A DNA stretch of 64,000 nt from Diospyros lotus. Its lineage: Eukaryota; Streptophyta; Magnoliopsida; Ericales; Ebenaceae. The stretch spans positions 41,434,044 to 41,498,043 of the forward strand of contig NC_068341.1 in the NCBI RefSeq assembly GCF_014633365.1, given 5' to 3'. The notes beneath the pieces were generated by a model. The model had not been told where the DNA came from and searched no databases. It worked only from the letters and a program-made list of their open reading frames with translations. Of the stretch, positions 59,301-64,000 are shown piece by piece; within the stretch, counting starts at the first letter, position 1; each line of letters begins with the position of its first letter. The translations under genes and the position numbers were made by a program.

Positions 59301-62300
59301 CATTGAGTTCAGCTCTCTTGGGTGGCAAATTCAAAAACCCTGACTAGCCAATTCACGAGCCACTTTATTCCCCTGATGGAGGCCTATAGTCTTAAGTTAT
59401 CATGATTTGACAACATTGCTTGAATATCTGTAGCACAACCTTGATCTTCCAATTAACATCAATAGTGGAGATACAGGTGAATATCATTGAGGAAGATCAC
59501 TTTCAATACTACCCTAGCTCATGCTACAGCTATTCGAGCCATTTGCCAATCCAGCCTCTGCTGCCAGTGGTGGAAAGACCTTATCAAACCAGCCACTGCC
59601 CTACCTCGCATGTTTCTATTCAGCAAAATCTGCAGCAAAATTTATGTTAACAAAATCCTTGCTGGGAGGCATCCAAGGTTGGGTGGCAATGCAGAATCCT
59701 TTATTCCTGGATAACCTAGGGGTGCTACTCAAATGTTTGAATTGTAGTTCCTTTATTTCATGAAGAAAACCACAGACATCTATATTGTGGATTCAAGCTT
59801 CATTCTACATATGCACCTCCAAATTCTGCTCATTAGAATGGCACCAAATATGATAAAGTGATTTAACTTTGGACTTCAGCTACCCTCAACAAATGAGGGT
59901 TTAAAGCAGCGACATCCAGTCTTGTATGGAACTAATCTAACAGGACTCTGTAAATTTCCCACTTGGTGTAATAGATGGTTCTGGCTACAAGGAAAAGCAC
60001 AAATAAGTACAAAGTTGATTTCTCAGCTTCCCCATGGAGGTAGCAGTTAGTACTCTTTACATGAAATTTAGTAGTCAAAGCTTGGTTGGGATAACATTAG
60101 AGACAACTCTCCAAATCATGATTTTTAATCTATCATGAACTTTCAGAGCCCAAAATTTCTTCCAATCCCGAGAGCTTATTGCTAATGAGGTCAAAGTATA
60201 AGGTCTTTCAAATAAAAGAATAGGCATTTTTAATATTTCTTCTATTGTTGGTTAAAATTCTCCTTCAACATTCCAAGGTTCCAATGGTGGGTGTTCCAGT
60301 CAAGTAAAGATGAAACTTTAGCAGGCATAGAATTCCAGGAAGGAAAACATTAAGTTCTAATGTATGTTAGGTTTGAAATTCACTATCCTGAACAACCTTA
60401 AAAGCACTCTGATTAATCAGCTGTCTACATTTTCAATTTGATTTCCCATATAGAAGAATCCTTTCCTCCATTACAAACATCAAGAAACTAGATTCCCTGA
60501 ATTGGCCCTTTGTATTTTTCCCATTGGATGATTCTTACCAAAGCCAGAATCAGCCATATTTTAACAGCATAGTTCTGGCAAAAAGTGCCTTGTTAACAAC
60601 CTGTTCAAATTTTCCTAAATACAAAACCATCAGCCTCTTTAGGTCAACACAAATAATCCCTAGTCCTCAAGTGGCAGGTTCTATTCTGATCACCATGACC
60701 CACCCAAAATCACAAACCTTCTTGCCTGTTGCTTCAAACATAGTAGAAGATCATTTCAAGACACACACACAATAAGTTGGCATTGATGCTACTATTCCAA
60801 GCATTTTAGCTTTTCAAGTCTCTCCACAATATTGCTGAAAGCCTATATTTAGATATCCCAATGGTTATTAACAAATCCTGGATAGACAGCATACCTTTAC
60901 CCTTGTTTGGGTACAGTTCCGCACACCAACTATAGTGAATATTGAGCCATTCTTAGTGAAGAATATTACTAATTTTTATCATACTAATTTATGGTTGTGA
61001 CCAAGTCCTATACAGCCCTAAGCATCAACATAAAGCCTTATTGTCCTGGGGGTTTGCCTGCATAATACAAGGTGGTTCTTAGCAAGCATCAGATGGTAGA
61101 CAGCCGGGCATCCACTGACTACTCTTGTTCAGTGAATACTTTCTTTTTTTTCAGCATATAAAAGGATTCTTACTAGTACTTCACCACAAATTATAGAAGG
61201 AAAAGGGCACAAAGGATCTCCATGTCTTAGTCCTCTCTACGGTTTGAATTTCCCACTTGGCCCTCCATTAAGTACTATGGAGATATGGAGTAGAAATAGG
61301 TAAATTGTTCTATTTACTTTATAAACTTTCCAGGAAATTGTAAAGAATCCAAGATTTTCAAAATAAATGACAACTTCTGATATGTTAAGTTGTTGTAGCT
61401 ACATAAACTCTTCCACAAAGTCCCACTAATATAATCTGTTGAGCCAACCTGCATAAGTTGAGCATAAGATAATCTTGAGGCATATTTTAGTGATGAACAA
61501 ACCCTTACAAGTGAAGGAATAATGGCTTTCTGTTGATAAAATTGAAGTTGCGCCCTATGGAGACTCTCAGTTGCAGCATTAGTCACTTGGGGAATCACAT
61601 GAAGCAAATGGGCAACCTATCAGTTGACTGTTCAAAGCATCAGTCAGTGAATTAGATTCTGGACACCATCATGCGCTGCATCAGTCACCTGAATGATTGA
61701 CTGAAGGAGCATAATACAACACAAGCTGATAGACCAAGGATTAGTGATGAAAATTGCATTTTGGACTTCATCAGGCACCACTCAACCGCCTGTTGGATCG
61801 CTTCAATTTTAGATTTTGGACTTTCTCAGCTGATTGCTCAGTCACCTGAGGTTTCATCTGTTGATAGCTTTTTGATTCTAGAAAACCTTAGCCTGTACTA
61901 TGGGACAAGAACAATTGAAGCATCAACCACCTGTTAAGGTGCCTGATCCAGCAGGCAAAAGCATCAGCTGCTCACTTGGAATGAAAATTCAAATTCGTTT
62001 GATGTCATCTACCCACTAAAATGATTTAATGCAAGGTCAGGTGAATGTTGGAGGTTGAAAACATCTAAAATTTCAGAACTCATATATATAGGCAAGTATT
62101 GAAGAAGAGAAGTGCATTCAATTCAAAATCTCTCTAAGTTCATTCGTGAATTAAAGCATTTACTGAGCATATTGAATAATTTACAAAAGAGGAAGGTATA
62201 AGAGCCTAAGGAACTCATTTCTTGACTCAACCTCCTCAAGAGAGCAACAATATGAAGCTATTGCAACTTCAAGTCAGAGATATCTCAATGGCATCTTCAG

Positions 62301-63790
62301 CTACAATTATCATTCAAAGAGATACATCTCTAGAATTGATTTGTAAAGTATAATCTTTACTTATATCATTGTACTAAAACATCACCCACATGGAAGTGTG
62401 TAAAGGCAAGCAGCAACTTGCTCAAAAGTGTGGTTCTTGGTGAGCCAAGGAAAACCAAAGGTAAAGGTCTTTGGTGAGCCCATGAAAATCTAGTGAAAGG
62501 GTCTGTGGAGCAAACCTGACCCTATTGATGTGTTTATTTAATAGAACTCAAAGTGTATTGCTTTCAGAAATGAACATAGTAGGTGCCCCTCAGGCTGAAG
62601 GGGCAAACCACTATCAATATTGTGCCTTTTGTGTTGTGTGTTGTTTATTACTTGCTGCCTTATGCTTGCTTGCATCATTTATCATTCTTGTGCACAAGTT
62701 TGTTTTTTTCACTACTAAGTATACATATCATTTTATACAAATCACAACAACTAAAATTTAGGGAAAATGTAAAATCTCATCAAAAAGTTTCTAAGACTCA
62801 ATCCACCCCCTCCTCTTTTGAGTCCTCACCATAATATAAGGACCATCATAACTCTTCCCATAAAACTGTCACGCACATCAATTCATAGAATAAAAAGGGC
62901 AAAAAACAAAAAGACTTGTTAGAAATTGCAAATTTCCATTATTAACATCATCTCTTCTTGAAGCATATCATTAGGGTTTTTGTTATCATAATTGCTGCAA
63001 TTGATGTTTTTCTTTGTGTTAATTAAGATGTAAAGGGCATCCCTAATTCACTTAGCTTCCCCTTTTTGCTTGTGGGGATCAGGGAAGGGTAGTTTTTGTT
63101 CGTGTTTCTTAAAAAATGCTCGAAGTATCTGTTGTATGCTCACTTGCTAATTAGTACTGAATCACAAAACAAAACAATACATTACCTGCCACTCTTCAAA
63201 GCCCTGCAAGCTTTCAGGGTTCAATTTCTTGATGGCCACAAGCATTCCAGCCCCAAGTTTGGAGGGCGCAAGCGTCTTCTCATCCACCCATCCCTTGTAC
63301 ACTGTCCCAAAACCCCCAATCCCCAAAACCATATCCGATTTGAAATTCCGCGTCGCAGTCTTCAAATCCGCAACGCTGTAAACCTTCAAATTGGGCGCCG
63401 GCAGTATTTCTCCAGTCAAACAGGCATCATCGCTCGCCGCCGCCGCCGAGAACTGGCTTTGGCCGGCGCTGCTGCTCGTCGTCGCCGACAACACGCCGCC
63501 ATTGCTGTAGCCGTTAGACGTCCCTGCAGCACATAAATTTGCGGAATAGGATGACAATCGACCCTTATTGAGTAAATTTCCAAGACTTCCGGTATCATTT
63601 GTGTCGAAATTAATTTCGAAGAACCCTAGTCTTGACTTGAACACAGCAACAAAGACCAAAACCAAATCAAGCTATAGAGCATGAGAAATCCGAAGAAATT
63701 GCTGGTACCTGGAGTGGAGGGCGGAATCGTGGTGCTGGGATCGGGATCAGGATCAGAATTACAAGGCTGACGTCCCACGCAATTGCCCAT
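56341..63790 (-). CDS. Receptor-like cytoplasmic kinase, subfamily VII (PBL/PIX type)
   Basis: Predicted membrane-anchored Ser/Thr kinase acting below receptor kinases. Exons, 5' to 3': 63709-63790, 63186-63523, 57675-57810, 57430-57572, 57071-57194, 56341-56792; GT-AG and phases agree, 424 aa. It starts MGNC, a signal for N-myristoylation with adjacent cysteines for palmitoylation. The kinase domain runs from about residue 88: P-loop [12 protein letters not shown] (G95-V102), VAIKKL, catalytic loop [12 protein letters not shown] (RD at 222-223), DFG at 241-243, activation segment [20 protein letters not shown], and [16 protein letters not shown]. The long insert after the P-loop strand (residues 107-121) is typical of RLCK-VII. 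The C-terminal tail is His/Ser/Arg-rich. Intron 2 is 5.4 kb. Confidence 0.94.
57811..59140. other. Proximal part of kinase intron 2
   Basis: About 1.3 kb with no recognised exon or transposon. Short ORFs here are unsupported. Confidence 0.5.
59150..61300 (-). mobile_element. L1-type LINE, 5'-truncated remnant in kinase intron 2
   Basis: Read on the minus strand from about 61290: the RT block recalling [12 protein letters not shown] (about 61240-61210), then degenerate RT, a zinc-finger block [20 protein letters not shown] (about 60175-60110), and an RNase H remnant at about 59700-59330. The 3' end near 59150 is A-rich (AATAATAAATAATAACC). Stops occur in every frame. Same orientation as the kinase gene. 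Confidence 0.7.
61437..62831 (+). mobile_element. Possible solo LTR of a SIRE/Maximus-type copia element
   Basis: The right half has the layout of long plant copia LTRs: GTGTGTAAAGGCAAGCAGC, TTCTTGGTGAGCC, a second TTTGGTGAGCC, a GCAAACCTGACCC block, then the terminal TAAGACTCAATCCACCCCCT and TTTTGAGTCC. It starts TGTTGAGCC and ends CACCA. The flanks TAATC and TAATA agree at four of five bases only. The left boundary is uncertain. Confidence 0.4.
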
Positions 63791-64000
63791 CTTCAATCTT
63801 TATGTTCTTCTTGTTGATGGGTTAGTAGTTATCAACAATAACAACATTAACATGGCCTGAAGTTGGACCCAAATTAACTAATCTTCTCAGACAGAGAGAG
63901 AGTTGAAGAAGGAAAGAGTATGGTGGGGACAGCTTTGCTTCCTCTTCTTCTTCGTTCGTCCTCCTCCTCTTCCCTTCGGCACAAACTAGAGGACTACTAA
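63791..64000 (-). promoter_or_regulatory. Leader and promoter region of the kinase gene
   Basis: The minus strand just upstream of the kinase ATG contains CTTTCCTTCTTCAACTCTCTCTCTG (about 63920-63893), a pyrimidine-rich stretch typical of plant leaders. No TATA box could be fixed before the window ends. Confidence 0.4.

Noticed and set aside
62525..62834. Overlapping hydrophobic ORFs of about 80 residues
   Set aside because: T-rich sequence in a probable solo LTR; no start context or conserved family.
63096..63536. 146-residue plus-strand ORF rich in Arg
   Set aside because: Antisense to the kinase N-terminal exon, whose P-loop and splice sites are clear.

Overview
The window is nuclear DNA of a flowering plant, most likely a woody dicot with long introns. 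Genes are split into many small exons with GT-AG borders, intergenic DNA is AT-rich, and Ty1/copia, Ty3/gypsy, L1 and RTE LINEs, SINEs, TRIM-type LTRs and DNA transposons are all present. I cannot name the species. Six-frame ORFs miss most real exons; the models below were built by joining exons by protein-family similarity, reading phase and splice sites.

Layout. (1) 512-13561, minus: the N-terminal part of a SAC-domain phosphoinositide phosphatase of the SAC6/7/8 (RHD4) type, running off the left edge. Its fourth coding intron is 9.1 kb because a Ty3/gypsy chromovirus landed in it and was later hit by three solo LTRs. Leader exons and a multi-armed inverted repeat lie at 14400-15060. (2) 15655-18198: tandem array of a TRIM-like LTR element (seven LTRs, period about 258 bp), interrupted by an 827-bp DNA transposon. 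(3) 20455-25576, plus: IST1-like ESCRT-III regulator, 7 exons, 428 aa. (4) 27520-41379, minus: DHHC protein S-acyltransferase of the PAT10 type, 11 exons, 351 aa, with an RTE LINE in intron 2. (5) 45641-55057, plus: cation/H+ exchanger of the CHX family, 4 exons, 783 aa, with a copia element (itself hit by a SINE) in intron 2. (6) 56341-63790, minus: RLCK-VII-type receptor-like cytoplasmic kinase, 6 exons, 424 aa, with an L1 LINE remnant and a probable solo LTR in its 5.4-kb second intron.

The five genes do not form a pathway cluster. Three (phosphoinositide phosphatase, IST1, S-acyltransferase) act on endomembrane identity or trafficking, and the CHX antiporter usually sits on endomembranes, but adjacency is probably chance. 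All five look intact: no frameshift or premature stop was found in the assembled exons. The transposon genes, by contrast, carry many stops.

Best candidates for new biology: the TRIM array, whose LTRs carry the plant snRNA upstream element (ATCCCACATCG) about 25 bp before a TATA motif, as in U6-type promoters; the inverted-repeat cluster in the SAC gene leader; and the fact that the four largest intronic retroelements all lie in the same orientation as their host genes.
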